Positions 45,556-55,453 of a DNA stretch of 64,000 bases are shown one piece after another (position 1 is the first letter of the stretch; each line of letters begins with the position of its first letter). The DNA comes from Ideonella sp. Lineage in GTDB: Bacteria > Pseudomonadota > Gammaproteobacteria > Burkholderiales > Burkholderiaceae_C. The DNA lies in assembly GCA_015075545.1 (NCBI GenBank), contig JABTUC010000003.1:310001-374000 (forward strand). The letters run 5' to 3'. The position numbers and the translations under genes are program-made. The notes below the pieces were generated by a model. It saw nothing but the letters and a program-made list of their open reading frames with translations. It had not been told where the DNA came from and made no database searches.

Positions 45556-48522
45556 TCATACCGCCTTCTCGATCTGGCACACCGTGGTCTTGGTCTCCTG
45601 CATCATCGTCACGACGTCGTAGCCGTAGGTGGTGGCGGTGTTGGCGGCTTCGCCACGCACGATCGGGTGCGCCCCCTCGGGGTAGTACTGCAGCAGGTCG
45701 GCGCCTCCCCAGCGGCCCGAGAAGTGGAACGGCATGAACACCGTGTCGGGGCCGACGCGCTCGGTGACCAGCGCCTTCACGCGCAGGCCCTTGAACTCGG
45801 GCACCGCCTTCATCACCGGCGTGCGCAGCCACACCGCGTCGCCGTTGCGGATGCCGCGGTCGTTGGCCGCCTTCGGGTTAATCTCGACGAAGGCCTCCTG
45901 CTGCAGTTCGGCCAGCAGCGGGTTGGAGCGCGTCTCCTCGCCGCCGCCCTCGTACTCGACCAGGCGGCCGCTGGTCATGATCAGCGGGTAGGTCTTGCCG
46001 ATGTCCTTGTTCTGCTCCTGCAGGGTCTTGAACAACGTGGGCAGGCGCCAGAACACCTTCTTGTCGTCGTGCGTCGGGTACTTCTCGACCAGGTCGGGCC
46101 GGGTCGAGTAGATCGGCTCGCGGTGCTGCGGGATGCCGTCGGGGAAGTTCCACACGATGGCGCGCGCCCTGGCGTTGCCCCACGGGTGGCAGCCGTGCTT
46201 CATCGCCACGCGCTGGATGCCGCCGGAGAGGTCGGTCTTCCAGTTCTTGCCCTCGGCGGCTTTCTGCTCGGCCTCGGTGAGGTCGCTCCACCAGCCGAGC
46301 TTCTTGAGCATGATGTGGTCGAACTCGGGGTAGCCGGTGGTCAGCTCGGCGCCCACGGTGTGCGAGCCGTCGCCGGCCAGCAGGTTGACGCCGTCGCGCT
46401 CGACGCCGAAGTTGGCGCGGAAGTTGCCGCCGCCGTCCATCATCGAGCGCGAGGTCATGTACAGGTTGGGCGACCCCGGGTGCTTGATCTCGGGCGTGCC
46501 GTAGCACGGCCAGGGCAGGCCGTAGTAGTCGCCGTCGAGCTTGTAGCCGGTCTCCTTGTCGACGCCGCCCTTGGCGCGCAGCGTCTTGACGTCGAAGACG
46601 TTCATGTTGCGCATGTGCGCCTTCAGGCGCTCGGGGCTCTGGCCGGTGTAGCCGACGGTCCAGTTGCTGCGGTTGATCTCGCGCAGGATGTCCTCGGGCA
46701 GCGGCTCGTCCAGGCCCTTGACCTTCTGGAACTTGAAGTTCTTGGTCAGCTCCTTGTCGAAGCCAAGCTTCTGCGCGAGCTGGTACATGATCATGTGGTC
46801 GGAGCGGCTCTCCCACAGCGGGTCGATCACCTTCTCGCGCCACTGCAGCGAGCGGTTGCTCGCGGTGAGCGAGCCGCTGGTCTCGAACTGCGTGCACGCC
46901 GGCAGCAGGTAGACCGCGCGGTTGGGGTTCAGATCCTCCTTGCGCCCGGGCATCGCGGCCATCGCGGCGGTGGCGCTCGGGAACGGGTCGATCACCACCA
47001 GCAGATCGAGCTTGTCCATCGCCCGCTTCATCTCGACGCCGCGCGACTGCGAGTTCGGCGAGTGGCCCCAGTAGATCAGGCCGCGCAGGTTGGAGTCCTG
47101 GTCGATCAGGTCGTTCTTCTCGAGCACGCCGTCGATCCAGCGCGACACCGTCATGCCCGACTTGTTCATCATGCCGGGCGCGAAGCGGCCCTTGATCCAG
47201 TCGAAGTCGACGCCCCACACCGCCGCGAAGTGCTTGAACGCACCGTCGGACAGGCCGTAGTAGCCCGGCAGCGAGTCGGGGTTGGGGCCGATGTCGGTGG
47301 CACCCTGCACGTTGTCGTGGCCGCGGAAGATGTTGGCGCCGCCGCCGCTGACGCCGATGTTGCCCAGCGCGAGCTGCACGATGCACGAGGCGCGCACCAT
47401 CGCGTTGCCGATCGAGTGCTGGGTCTGGCCCATGCACCAGACGATGGTGCTCGGGCGGTTCTCGGCCATCGTCTTGGCGGCCTGGTACAGCTCGGCCTCG
47501 GGCACGCCGCTGGCCTCGAAGGCCTTGTCGGGCGTCCACTTGGCCAGCACGTCCTCGCGCACCTTGTCCATGCCGTAGACGCGATCGGCGATGTACTTCT
47601 TGTCTTCCCAGCCGTTCTTGAAGATGTGATACAGGATGCCGAACAGCACCGGCACGTCGGTGCCCGAGCGGAAGCGGATGTACTGGTCGGCCTTGGCCGC
47701 GGTGCGCGTGAACCGCGGGTCGCAGACGATCATCTTGCAGCCGCCTTCCTTGGCGTGCAGCATGTGCATCACCGACACCGGGTGCGCCTCGGCGGCGTTG
47801 CTGCCGATGTACAGCGCCGCCTTCGAGTTCTGCATGTCGTTGTACGAGTTGGTCATCGCACCGTAGCCCCAGGTGTTGGCCACGCCCGACACCGTGGTGC
47901 TGTGGCAGATGCGCGCCTGGTGGTCGGTGTTGTTGCTGCCCCAGAGCCGCATCCACTTGCACAGCAGGTACGACTGCTCGTTGTTGTGCTTGGAGGAGCC
48001 GACCAGGAAGATCGAGTCGACGCCGCTTTGCTTGCGCAGCTCGAGCATCTTGGCGCTCACCTCGTTGAGCGCCTCGTCCCAGGTGATGCGCTTGTACTTG
48101 CCGTCGACCAGCTTCATCGGGTACTTCAGGCGGTACTCGCCGTGGCCGTTCTCGCGCACCGCCGCGCCCTTGGCGCAGTGCGCGCCGAGGTTGATCGGGC
48201 TGTCGAACACCGGCTCCTGGCGCACCCAGACGCCGTTTTCCACCACCGCGTCGAGCGCGCAGCCGACCGAGCAGTGGCCGCAGATGGTGCGCTTGACCTC
48301 GACCTTGGGGTTGGCGTCGGCGGCCTTGGCATCGGCGGCCTTCGCCTTGCGCACCAGCATCAGCTGCGACGCCGCCATGCCGGCGCCGAGGCCGAGCCCC
48401 GAGCGCCGCAGGAAACTGCGCCGATCGAGCGTGGGGATGGCGCGCGACACGCCGCGCGAGAGGCTATGCACCAGGCTCGACGGCGAGACGCCGGCGTGAT
48501 CGGACTTGCGGGTGAGCAGCAT
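45556..48522 (-). CDS. fdhA: Tat-exported formate dehydrogenase catalytic subunit (Cys form)
   Basis: This 988-residue Mo/W-bis-PGD enzyme would oxidise periplasmic formate to CO2. A twin-arginine signal is visible as DRRSFLRRSGLGLGAG, followed by the [4Fe-4S] motif TICGHCSVGCALDAVVENGV. The selenocysteine position of E. coli FdnG/FdoG is cysteine (Cys206 in ARICHSTTVSG), so no SelC/SelB system is required. The YIGSNAAEAHPVSVMHML and C-terminal FHFSGRWGGADLLQYY segments are typical of FDH-N/O. It is followed by beta, lipoprotein, gamma and small exported genes on the same strand. Confidence 0.95.
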   Translation of the reverse strand: MLLTRKSDHAGVSPSSLVHSLSRGVSRAIPTLDRRSFLRRSGLGLGAGMAASQLMLVRKAKAADAKAADANPKVEVKRTICGHCSVGCALDAVVENGVWVRQEPVFDSPINLGAHCAKGAAVRENGHGEYRLKYPMKLVDGKYKRITWDEALNEVSAKMLELRKQSGVDSIFLVGSSKHNNEQSYLLCKWMRLWGSNNTDHQARICHSTTVSGVANTWGYGAMTNSYNDMQNSKAALYIGSNAAEAHPVSVMHMLHAKEGGCKMIVCDPRFTRTAAKADQYIRFRSGTDVPVLFGILYHIFKNGWEDKKYIADRVYGMDKVREDVLAKWTPDKAFEASGVPEAELYQAAKTMAENRPSTIVWCMGQTQHSIGNAMVRASCIVQLALGNIGVSGGGANIFRGHDNVQGATDIGPNPDSLPGYYGLSDGAFKHFAAVWGVDFDWIKGRFAPGMMNKSGMTVSRWIDGVLEKNDLIDQDSNLRGLIYWGHSPNSQSRGVEMKRAMDKLDLLVVIDPFPSATAAMAAMPGRKEDLNPNRAVYLLPACTQFETSGSLTASNRSLQWREKVIDPLWESRSDHMIMYQLAQKLGFDKELTKNFKFQKVKGLDEPLPEDILREINRSNWTVGYTGQSPERLKAHMRNMNVFDVKTLRAKGGVDKETGYKLDGDYYGLPWPCYGTPEIKHPGSPNLYMTSRSMMDGGGNFRANFGVERDGVNLLAGDGSHTVGAELTTGYPEFDHIMLKKLGWWSDLTEAEQKAAEGKNWKTDLSGGIQRVAMKHGCHPWGNARARAIVWNFPDGIPQHREPIYSTRPDLVEKYPTHDDKKVFWRLPTLFKTLQEQNKDIGKTYPLIMTSGRLVEYEGGGEETRSNPLLAELQQEAFVEINPKAANDRGIRNGDAVWLRTPVMKAVPEFKGLRVKALVTERVGPDTVFMPFHFSGRWGGADLLQYYPEGAHPIVRGEAANTATTYGYDVVTMMQETKTTVCQIEKAV

Positions 48523-48570
48523 GCTGGACCTCGGTTGGGTTCTATCTGGCGGGGCGAGCCCCTGGCGCGG

Positions 48571-48789
48571 TCAGACCTTGGTGGTCTCGTAGTAGCGCTG
48601 GACGTGTTCGCTCAGGCGGTAGCCGCCACCCTTGGCCGGCGTGGCGCGTTGCGGCTCGGCCACCGGCTCGTCCTGGCGCCTGGCCAGCAGCGTGGCCGCG
48701 GCGGCCAGCGCACCGGTGGTGCCGGCGGCGCCGAGCAGCTTGCGGCGCCGCAGCGCGGGTTGGTCGGATGGCTGGTTGACTTGCTTCAT
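48571..48789 (-). CDS. formate dehydrogenase region Tat-signal small protein
   Basis: This 72-residue protein carries a twin-arginine-like leader (ALRRRKLLGAAGTTGALAAA) and a short conserved tail (GGGYRLSEHVQRYYETTKV). It belongs to the small 'formate dehydrogenase region TAT target' family always found just upstream of FDH catalytic genes; its role is unknown. The ATG at 48789 is preferred over an upstream in-frame ATG for length. It is the first gene of the membrane-bound FDH operon and faces the divergent maturation operon across 195 bp. Confidence 0.85.
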   Translation of the reverse strand: MKQVNQPSDQPALRRRKLLGAAGTTGALAAAATLLARRQDEPVAEPQRATPAKGGGYRLSEHVQRYYETTKV

Positions 48790-48984
48790 GCGTTGACCCC
48801 GGTTCGCCTGCACCTATGCACACGCGTGCAGAACAAGGCGCATTAGGGCCCAGAGTAAACCCGAAGTTCAATCAGGGATTGGCCCGAGTCGACGACGACA
48901 TCTTGTCGCGCCAGCCGCGTCAGCTTGTCGCATATGCACGCACGAACATGTCGGCCACGGCCCGAGGGTAGACTCGTCGGCCCC

Positions 48985-49464
48985 ATGGAACCCGACACCC
49001 GAGTGCGAGTGGCCGTGCTGATCGAAGCGCAACGCCAACCCAACGCCTGGGAGGCGTGGCGTTTTCGCATCGACGACGTCGTGCCCGACGAGGGTCTGTT
49101 CGGCTCGGCGTCGCGCCTGCTGCGCGACGACGGGCGCAGCCTGCTGCGCCTGCACCCGGGGTTCGAGGTGACGCTGCACCGCGACGAGGCCGAGGGCTAC
49201 TACCTCAACCTGACTTCGGGTGCGCCGGCCTGGTTCGTGATGTGGCGCATCGACGATGCCGACGCGTCGCGCGCCTGGCCCGAGCGGGTGACGCTGTCGT
49301 ACGACGAGGCCGGCCGCCTGCTCGAGGCGCAGGAGCGGGTCGACAACGTGCCGCTGCGCGGCGAGGTGATCGACTGGCTGCGCGCCTACACCGACGCGCA
49401 CTACGTGCCCGGGCCGAAGAAGCGCAGCCGACCGCCGTCGTTCCGCGCGCCGCAGGATCGCTGA
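48985..49464 (+). CDS. DUF3305 formate dehydrogenase-associated protein
   Basis: This 159-residue protein matches the DUF3305 pattern (VRVAVLIEAQRQPNAWEAWR, GFEVTLHRDEAEGYYLNLTS, PAWFVMWRI, LRGEVIDWLRAYTDAHYVPG). The family is encoded beside periplasmic FDH operons and is probably an assembly or maturation factor. It is the first gene of a divergent five-gene operon and abuts the next gene with no gap. Confidence 0.88.
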   Translation: MEPDTRVRVAVLIEAQRQPNAWEAWRFRIDDVVPDEGLFGSASRLLRDDGRSLLRLHPGFEVTLHRDEAEGYYLNLTSGAPAWFVMWRIDDADASRAWPERVTLSYDEAGRLLEAQERVDNVPLRGEVIDWLRAYTDAHYVPGPKKRSRPPSFRAPQDR

Positions 49465-50154
49465 ATGAGCCAGGCCGACGACGACGGCTTCCTGTCGCGC
49501 TGGTCGCGGCGCAAGGCGCAGGCGCGCCAGGGTGTCGTGCTGCCGGAGCCGGCGCAGACTGCTCCGCCCGCCGCCGCGGTGACGCCCGCTGCGGCCGCGA
49601 AGGCCACCGCCGCCACGGCGCCTGGGGTCACCGAAGCGCCGCCACCACGATCGGTGGACACCGCGGCGGCGGCGATCGACGCGTCGCCCCCGCCGGCCGC
49701 CGCCCGCCCCGCGCCGCCGACGCTGGCCGACGTGGCCGCGCTGACGCGCGAATCCGACTTCAGCCGCTTCGTCGCGCCCGGCGTCGACGGCGAAGTTCGC
49801 AACGCCGCGCTGAAGAAACTGTTCGCCGACCCGCACTACAACGTGATGGACGGCCTCGACATCTACATCGACGACTACACCAAGCCCGACCCGTTGCCGC
49901 GCTCGATGCTGCGCAAGATGGCGCAGGCCGCGGCACTCGGCCTGCTCGACGGCGAGCAGCCTGCGTCGGACCAGCCCCCGGCTGCGCAGGCTCTGCCGCC
50001 TCCCGTTCCCACCGCCGGCGCGCCAGCGCCCGACGCCACCGCCGGCGCGCCCCCCGAAGCCGATGAAGACGCTGCTCTGCGATTGCAACCACACGATGCC
50101 GCTGGATGCGGCGGCGCTGAAGACGGCGCTGCAGGCGGCCGGCGCCAGGCCTGA
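49465..50154 (+). CDS. DUF3306 formate dehydrogenase-associated protein
   Basis: This 229-residue protein has the DUF3306 N-terminus (GFLSRWSRRKAQARQG), an Ala/Pro-rich linker, and the conserved core LADVAALTRESDFSRFVAPG, NAALKKLFADPHYNVMDGLD and IYIDDYTKPDPLP. The last 30 or so codons overlap the start of the ferredoxin gene by 92 bp in another frame and are not conserved in character. They may be a read-through extension after loss of an earlier stop. Confidence 0.88.
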   Translation: MSQADDDGFLSRWSRRKAQARQGVVLPEPAQTAPPAAAVTPAAAAKATAATAPGVTEAPPPRSVDTAAAAIDASPPPAAARPAPPTLADVAALTRESDFSRFVAPGVDGEVRNAALKKLFADPHYNVMDGLDIYIDDYTKPDPLPRSMLRKMAQAAALGLLDGEQPASDQPPAAQALPPPVPTAGAPAPDATAGAPPEADEDAALRLQPHDAAGCGGAEDGAAGGRRQA

Positions 50155-52279
50155 CGGCCTGGAGCATCTGCACACGCTGCTGTGCCGCCGCGAGGCCGGC
50201 GCGTTCCAGCGCGCCGCCAAGGCCACCGGCGATGCCGCCGAGGAATTGCTGGTCGCCTGCACGCAGGAGCGCCGCCTCTTCCTCGAACTGAACCGCGAGA
50301 CCGAAGGCGCCGCGCCGCTCGAGGTGAGGCCGATCCACTTCGTCAACATCCGCGAGACCGCGGGCTGGTCGCGCGACGCCAAGGCCGCGACGCCGAAGAT
50401 CGCCGCGCTGCTGGCGGCAGCCCAGCTGCCCGCCGCGCAGCCGGTGCCCAACGTGTCGTACCGCTCGGCCGGCCGCTGTCTCGTCATCGGCAGCGCCGAC
50501 GCCGCCGAGCAGGCCGCGGCGCTGCTGAGTGACAAGCTCGACGTCAACCTGCTGCTCGAGCGGCCAGGTGGCGCGCTGGCGCAGGCGCACGACTGGGCGG
50601 TGCACGCCGGGCGCCTGACGCGCCTGGCCGGCTGGCTCGGCGCGTTCGAGGCCGAGTGGGAGAGCAGCAACCCGATCGACCTCGACCTGTGCACGCGCTG
50701 CAACGCCTGCATCGAGGCCTGCCCCGAGGGCGCGATCGACTTCAGCTACCAGATCGACCTCGACGCCTGCCGGCACCACCGCGAGTGCGTGCGCGTGTGC
50801 GACGCCGCCGGCGCGATCGATTTCGCGCGCGACGCGCGCACCGACAGCGACACCTTCGACCTCGTGCTCGACCTGCGGCGCGAGCCCGCGTTCACGATGC
50901 ACCAGCCGCCGCAGGGCTACTGGCACGTCGGCAGCGACATGCAGGCGCTGCACAAGGCGGTGCGCGAACTGCGCGACGCGGTGGGCGAGTTCGAGAAGCC
51001 CAAGTTCATCACCTACGACCAGAAGATCTGCGCCCACAGCCGCAACGAGCGCATCGGCTGCACCGCCTGCATCGACGTCTGCTCGACGCGCGCGCTCGCC
51101 AGCGACGCCTCGCTCAAGGGCAAGCTGCAGGGCAAGGTGTACGGCGGCCCCGGCCGCGCCGGCGTGGTCGGCGGCCTCAAGCCCACCGGCGGCATCGCGA
51201 TCGAGCCGCACCTGTGCGCCGGCTGCGGCGCGTGCAGCACCGTGTGCCCGAGCGGAGCGATCGCCTACGCCTACCCCTCCACCGTCGACCAGGGGCAACG
51301 CCAGCGCACGCTGCTGCGCGCCTATGCGGCCGCCGGCGGGCGCGACCCGGTGCTGCTGATCCACAGCGAGGCCGCCGGCGGCCAGCGCATCGACGAACTG
51401 GGCCGCGCCGCGCGCACCGACCGCGCGGTGCACGGCGTGCCCGCGCGCGTGCTGCCGCTGCCGGTGTGGCACACCGCGAGCGTCGGCATCGACCTCTGGC
51501 TGGCGGCGATCGCGCAGGGCGCCAACCAGGTGTGGGTGCTGCTGGCCGGCGAAGAGGCGCCCGAGTACCGCCAGGCGCTCGGCGAGCAGATGGCGGTCGC
51601 GCAGGCGGTGCTTGCGGGCCTGGGCTACGGCGAGCGGCACTTCAAGCTGATCGAGGCACGCGACGCGCGCGACCTCGCCGCGCTCGACGCCGCGCTGCGC
51701 GAGGCACCGGCCACCGGCGTGGCGCGCGCGGCGACCTTCGCCACGCAGGCCGGCAAGCGCGCGACGCTGGACCTGGCGATCGACCACCTGCTGGCGCAGG
51801 CACCGCGGCGCAGCGACGAGATCGCGCTGCCGCGCGCCGGCGCGCCGTTCGGTGCCGTGCAGGTCGACTCCACCGCCTGCACGCTGTGCCTGGCGTGCGT
51901 CGGCACCTGCCCCGAAGGCGCGCTGCTCGACAACCCCGATCAGCCGCAACTGCGCTTCATCGAATCGCTGTGCGTGCAGTGCGGGCTGTGCGCCGGCACC
52001 TGCCCGGAGCGCGCGATCACGCTGCAGCCGCGCCTGTGGCTGGCCGACGACGGCAAGGCGCGCAAGCGGCCGCGCGTGCTGCACGAGGCCGAGCCGTTCC
52101 ACTGCGTGCGCTGCGGCAAGCCGTTCGGCACGCTGCGCGCGATCGAGACGATGATCGGCAAACTGGCGGGTCACGCCGCGTTCCAGGGCGCGGCCGCCGA
52201 GCGGCTGCGCATGTGCGGCGACTGCCGCGTCGTTGACCTGCTCACCAACCCCAACGAAGTGCGCATAGGCGATCTATGA
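50063..52279 (+). CDS. polyferredoxin-like 4Fe-4S protein of the FDH maturation operon
   Basis: This 738-residue cytoplasmic protein has many [4Fe-4S] motifs: [62 protein letters not shown] and [16 protein letters not shown]-terminal [12 protein letters not shown] site may bind another metal. Regions between resemble a FeS-linked oxidoreductase ([20 protein letters not shown]). Orthologues sit between DUF3306 and torD in FDH clusters; a role in electron supply for FDH maturation is a guess. The start ATG at 50063 lies inside the DUF3306 gene, and its stop overlaps torD. Confidence 0.85.
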   Translation: MKTLLCDCNHTMPLDAAALKTALQAAGARPDGLEHLHTLLCRREAGAFQRAAKATGDAAEELLVACTQERRLFLELNRETEGAAPLEVRPIHFVNIRETAGWSRDAKAATPKIAALLAAAQLPAAQPVPNVSYRSAGRCLVIGSADAAEQAAALLSDKLDVNLLLERPGGALAQAHDWAVHAGRLTRLAGWLGAFEAEWESSNPIDLDLCTRCNACIEACPEGAIDFSYQIDLDACRHHRECVRVCDAAGAIDFARDARTDSDTFDLVLDLRREPAFTMHQPPQGYWHVGSDMQALHKAVRELRDAVGEFEKPKFITYDQKICAHSRNERIGCTACIDVCSTRALASDASLKGKLQGKVYGGPGRAGVVGGLKPTGGIAIEPHLCAGCGACSTVCPSGAIAYAYPSTVDQGQRQRTLLRAYAAAGGRDPVLLIHSEAAGGQRIDELGRAARTDRAVHGVPARVLPLPVWHTASVGIDLWLAAIAQGANQVWVLLAGEEAPEYRQALGEQMAVAQAVLAGLGYGERHFKLIEARDARDLAALDAALREAPATGVARAATFATQAGKRATLDLAIDHLLAQAPRRSDEIALPRAGAPFGAVQVDSTACTLCLACVGTCPEGALLDNPDQPQLRFIESLCVQCGLCAGTCPERAITLQPRLWLADDGKARKRPRVLHEAEPFHCVRCGKPFGTLRAIETMIGKLAGHAAFQGAAAERLRMCGDCRVVDLLTNPNEVRIGDL

Positions 52280-52911
52280 GCGACGGCACGGCAACGCCCC
52301 TGCGCTTCACGCCCGCCGACGACGGCGAGGAACAGGCCCGCGCCGAGCTCTACGGCCTGCTGGCGCGGCTTTGGCTGGCGCCACCCGACGAGGCGCTGCT
52401 GCAGCAGTTCGCGGTCGCCGTCACCCAGGCGCCCGAGGCCGGCGGCCACCTCGAGGCGCCATGGCAGGCGCTGGTGGCCGCGATGCGCGCCACCACGGCA
52501 GCCGACGCCGCCGAGGAGTACGACGCCCTGTTCGGGGGCATCGGCAAGCCCGAGGTGCTCGTCTACGGATCGTTTTACCTCAGCGGCTACCTCAACGAGC
52601 AGCCGCTCGCCCGGCTGCGCGACGAACTGCGGCGGCTCGGCCTCGCGCGCGACGAGGCGCGCGGCGAAACCGAAGACCACGTGGCGTATCTGTTCGAGGT
52701 GATGCGCTACCTGATCGGCGGCGACGATGCGGCGGTGTGCAACCTCGAGCAGCAGCGGCGCTTCTTCCGCGCGCAGTTGCAGCCGTGGGTGGCGCAACTG
52801 TGCAATGCCGTCGACGCCCAGCCGAGCGCGCGCACCTGGCGCGCGGTGGCCGAGATGACGCGACAATTCGTCGCCGTGGAGACGCAGGCGTTCGACCTGC
52901 TCGAGACATGA
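52276..52911 (+). CDS. TorD/DmsD-family Tat enzyme chaperone for FDH
   Basis: This 211-residue all-helical chaperone has [20 protein letters not shown], the [20 protein letters not shown] region (equivalent to the conserved Y/F-x-x-L-F...P motif) and [20 protein letters not shown], with the E-x-x-D-H motif. It would bind the twin-arginine leader of the FDH catalytic subunit and hold export until cofactor insertion. It overlaps both neighbours by 4 bp. Confidence 0.9.
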   Translation: MSDGTATPLRFTPADDGEEQARAELYGLLARLWLAPPDEALLQQFAVAVTQAPEAGGHLEAPWQALVAAMRATTAADAAEEYDALFGGIGKPEVLVYGSFYLSGYLNEQPLARLRDELRRLGLARDEARGETEDHVAYLFEVMRYLIGGDDAAVCNLEQQRRFFRAQLQPWVAQLCNAVDAQPSARTWRAVAEMTRQFVAVETQAFDLLET

Positions 52912-53576
52912 TCCGAGCGCGCCGGGCAGCTCCCGCGCGCGAACCCCGAACACACCGAGCAGTGGGCAGCCCGTTGAGCGCAGCGATCCCCTCCGACCAG
53001 ATCACCGGCATCGTGCTCGCCGGCGGGCGCGGCAGCCGCATGGGCGGGCTCGACAAGGGGCTGCAGAACCACAAGGGCGTGCCGCTGGCGCTGCATGCGC
53101 TGCTGCGGCTGCAGCCCCAGGTGGGCCCGTTGATGATCAACGCCAACCGCAACTTGAGCGCCTACGAATCGATGGGCGTGCCGGTGTGGCCCGACGTGCA
53201 GGCCGACTACCCCGGTCCGCTGGCCGGCGTGCTGGTCGGGCTCGAGCGCTGCGAGACGCCCTACCTGGTGACGGTGCCCTGCGACACGCCGAACTTCCCG
53301 CCCGACCTGGTGCCGCGGCTGGCGCGCGCGCTGGTCGCCGAGAACGCTGACCTGGCGATGGCCGCCACCCGCGAGGAGGGCATCGTGATGGTGCAGCCGG
53401 TGTTCTGCCTGTTCAAGGCCGAACTGCTCGAGAGCCTGGTGAAGTACCTGGAGTCGGGCCAGCGCAAGATCGACCGCTGGACCGCGCAGCACCGCGTGGC
53501 CACCGAGGTGTTCGACGACGCGGCGGCGTTCGACAACGCCAACACGCCCGAAGAGCTGCACCGCCTGCAGCGCTGA
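52908..53576 (+). CDS. mobA: molybdenum cofactor guanylyltransferase MobA
   Basis: This enzyme adds GMP to molybdopterin to make the (bis-)MGD cofactor used by both FDHs. Motifs are [20 protein letters not shown] for nucleotide binding, [40 protein letters not shown] and [13 protein letters not shown]. The longest frame (222 aa) starts at an ATG overlapping the torD stop. In-frame GTG (52962) and TTG (52974) starts would give a more typical ~200-residue protein. Confidence 0.94.
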   Translation: MIRARRAAPAREPRTHRAVGSPLSAAIPSDQITGIVLAGGRGSRMGGLDKGLQNHKGVPLALHALLRLQPQVGPLMINANRNLSAYESMGVPVWPDVQADYPGPLAGVLVGLERCETPYLVTVPCDTPNFPPDLVPRLARALVAENADLAMAATREEGIVMVQPVFCLFKAELLESLVKYLESGQRKIDRWTAQHRVATEVFDDAAAFDNANTPEELHRLQR

Positions 53577-53658
53577 GCGGCCCGTCGCCCGGCGGCGCGC
53601 CATCGCACCCGCCTGAGGGTTTTCCTGGGCTGGCAGTCCCGGATGTCTGGGTAGACTA

Positions 53659-53686
53659 AATTAATTGACCGGCCAGACAGTTAATT
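53659..53686. promoter_or_regulatory. candidate TetR-type operator/promoter of the acyl-CoA mutase operon
   Basis: AATTAATTG, a 10-nt spacer (ACCGGCCAGA) and CAGTTAATT form an inverted repeat with 8 of 9 arm positions matched. It is a rare A+T-rich island about 50 bp before the mutase start and contains a TTGACC that could be a -35 element. The operon encodes its own TetR regulator, so autoregulation through this site is a natural proposal. Confidence 0.5.
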
Positions 53687-53735
53687 TTCACACCGTCCCG
53701 TCTTCACCGGCGACACCGCCCCCAGGAGCGCGCCC

Positions 53736-55442
53736 ATGGAACCTCGACGCCCCGCCACACTGCGCCCATCCGCCAGCGAGGCGCCGAGCACCGCCGCCGC
53801 TGCGCCGGGCAGCAATGGCTTCGCGCCGCAGACCGACGATGGCACCCTGCTCAGAGCCGTCTACGGCCCCGGCGACGTGGCGCAGATGGACTACGCGCGC
53901 GATCTCGGAGACCCCGGCCAGTTCCCCTACACCCGCGGCTACCACGCGGACGGCTACCGCAGCCGCATGTGGACGCAACGAATGACGGCGGGCCTCGGCA
54001 GCTCCAGCGACGCGAACCAGGTGCTCCAACAGTACCACGCGATGGGACAGCGCGGCGGCATCTGCGTGATCAGCGACCGCGTGTTCTCCTCGTGCATCGA
54101 CCCCGACCATCCGATGGGCCGCAAGGAAGCCGGCGTGCTCGGCTGGCCCGGCTGCTCCCTGCTCGAGTTTGAGGAGCTGATGCACGACATTCCGCTCACC
54201 GGCCAGTCGATCACGCTGCTCGGCTCGTGTGCGCCCTCGTCGCTGCGGCTGGCCTACGTGGTGGCGCTGGCCGACAAGCGCGGCATCGACCCGCGCCAGG
54301 TGCACGGCGGCGTGATCGAGTCGCCGTTCGAGAACTACCTGGGCCAGACCGACTCGCAGCCCTTCGACATCAACCTCAAGCTGTGCCTCGACTGCATCGA
54401 GTACGTGGCGCGACGCGGCCTCAGGTTGCGCTGCAACGTCACCAGCCAGCACTTCCAGGAGTCCGGCGGCAACAACGCGCAGGCGCTCGCGCTCGAGCTG
54501 TCGATGCTCAAGGAGCTGTACGGCCGGCTGATCCGCGAGCGCGGGCTCGAGTTCGACGACGTGGCCGGCATTCCCTACGAGCTGTTGTCGATCGGCACGC
54601 GCTTCTTCGAGGAGGTCGCCAAGGTGCGCGCACTGCGCCGGATGTTCGCCCGCATGGCACGCGACGAGTTCCACGCGAAGAAGGAGAAGTCGCTGCAGTT
54701 GCTGATCGCCACGCACACCTCGGGCCGCACGATGACCTACCAGCAACCGCCGAACAACCTGGTGCGCTGCGCGATCCAGACGCTGGCCGCCGCGGTGGGC
54801 GGCTGCACCGCGATCGACAATGCCACGCTCGACAACGCGCACGCCGAGCCGTCGGCCTTCGCGGCGCGCATGTCGCTGAACACGCAGCACATCGTGGCGT
54901 ACGAGTCGGGTGCCGCCGACGTGGTGGACCCGCTGGCGGGCTCGTACTACGTGGAGGCGCTCACCAACGAGGTGGAGGCGAAGGCCCAGGCCATCCTGGC
55001 CGAGATCGACGGCCTCGGCGGCATGGTGGCCGCGCTGCAGGCCGGCTACATCCAGAACATGCTGTCCCAGGAAGCGGCGCTGAGGTACCGGCGCATCGAT
55101 CGCAAGGAACGACTGGTCGTCGGCGTCAATCACCTCGTGATGCGGCCGGAAGACGAGGAGTTCCGGCTCCCGGTGAAGGAGGTGCACCTCGGCGACTCGG
55201 AGAGCATCGCCCGCCGCATGGAGGCCTGGAAACCCACGCGCGACCAGGCTGCGCTCGCGGCCACCCTGTCGCGACTGCATGCCGATGCGGGCAAGGGCGA
55301 GCGCTTCAACCTGATGCCCTCGATCATCGAGGCGGTGAAGGCCTATGCCACCGCCGGCGAGGTGTTTGGCGTGATTCGCATGAGCCGCGGCCTGAGCTAC
55401 GACCCGTTCAACATGGTCCGGTGCCAGATCCCGTTGCACTGA
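53736..55442 (+). CDS. B12-dependent acyl-CoA mutase large subunit, divergent type
   Basis: This 568-residue protein has the methylmalonyl-CoA mutase catalytic barrel fold (FPYTRGYHADGYRSRMWTQR, SLRLAYVVALADKRGIDP, GTRFFEEVAKVRALRRMF, SGAADVVDPLAGSYYVEALT) without the B12 domain, which is encoded next. By visual alignment the residue equivalent to substrate-pocket Tyr89 of methylmalonyl-CoA mutase is Thr84 (WTQRMTAGLG). It is Ile in 2-hydroxyisobutyryl-CoA mutase. Carboxylate-binding Arg207 aligns with Lys215, and Tyr243-His244 aligns with Gln238-His239 (TSQHFQESGG). The first 30 residues are low-complexity. Substrate is unknown. A GGAG site precedes the ATG. Confidence 0.9.
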   Translation: MEPRRPATLRPSASEAPSTAAAAPGSNGFAPQTDDGTLLRAVYGPGDVAQMDYARDLGDPGQFPYTRGYHADGYRSRMWTQRMTAGLGSSSDANQVLQQYHAMGQRGGICVISDRVFSSCIDPDHPMGRKEAGVLGWPGCSLLEFEELMHDIPLTGQSITLLGSCAPSSLRLAYVVALADKRGIDPRQVHGGVIESPFENYLGQTDSQPFDINLKLCLDCIEYVARRGLRLRCNVTSQHFQESGGNNAQALALELSMLKELYGRLIRERGLEFDDVAGIPYELLSIGTRFFEEVAKVRALRRMFARMARDEFHAKKEKSLQLLIATHTSGRTMTYQQPPNNLVRCAIQTLAAAVGGCTAIDNATLDNAHAEPSAFAARMSLNTQHIVAYESGAADVVDPLAGSYYVEALTNEVEAKAQAILAEIDGLGGMVAALQAGYIQNMLSQEAALRYRRIDRKERLVVGVNHLVMRPEDEEFRLPVKEVHLGDSESIARRMEAWKPTRDQAALAATLSRLHADAGKGERFNLMPSIIEAVKAYATAGEVFGVIRMSRGLSYDPFNMVRCQIPLH

Positions 55443-55453
55443 AGGAGCCCGGC

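Noticed and set aside
47900..47910. Selenocysteine codon in the FDH catalytic subunit
   Set aside because: The codon at the position used for selenocysteine in E. coli is TGC (Cys206), and no in-frame TGA occurs in the gene.
45310..48846. A 1178-codon open frame on the plus strand over the FDH operon
   Set aside because: It is antisense to the FDH catalytic and beta subunits and has shadow composition (Val/His/Leu/Arg/Ala repeats) with no domain.
48930..48953. Third ModE-like site between the divergent FDH operons
   Set aside because: Each half-site misses one or two key bases and one arm needs an extra base to fit. It is kept only as a weak hint within the regulon finding, not as a feature.
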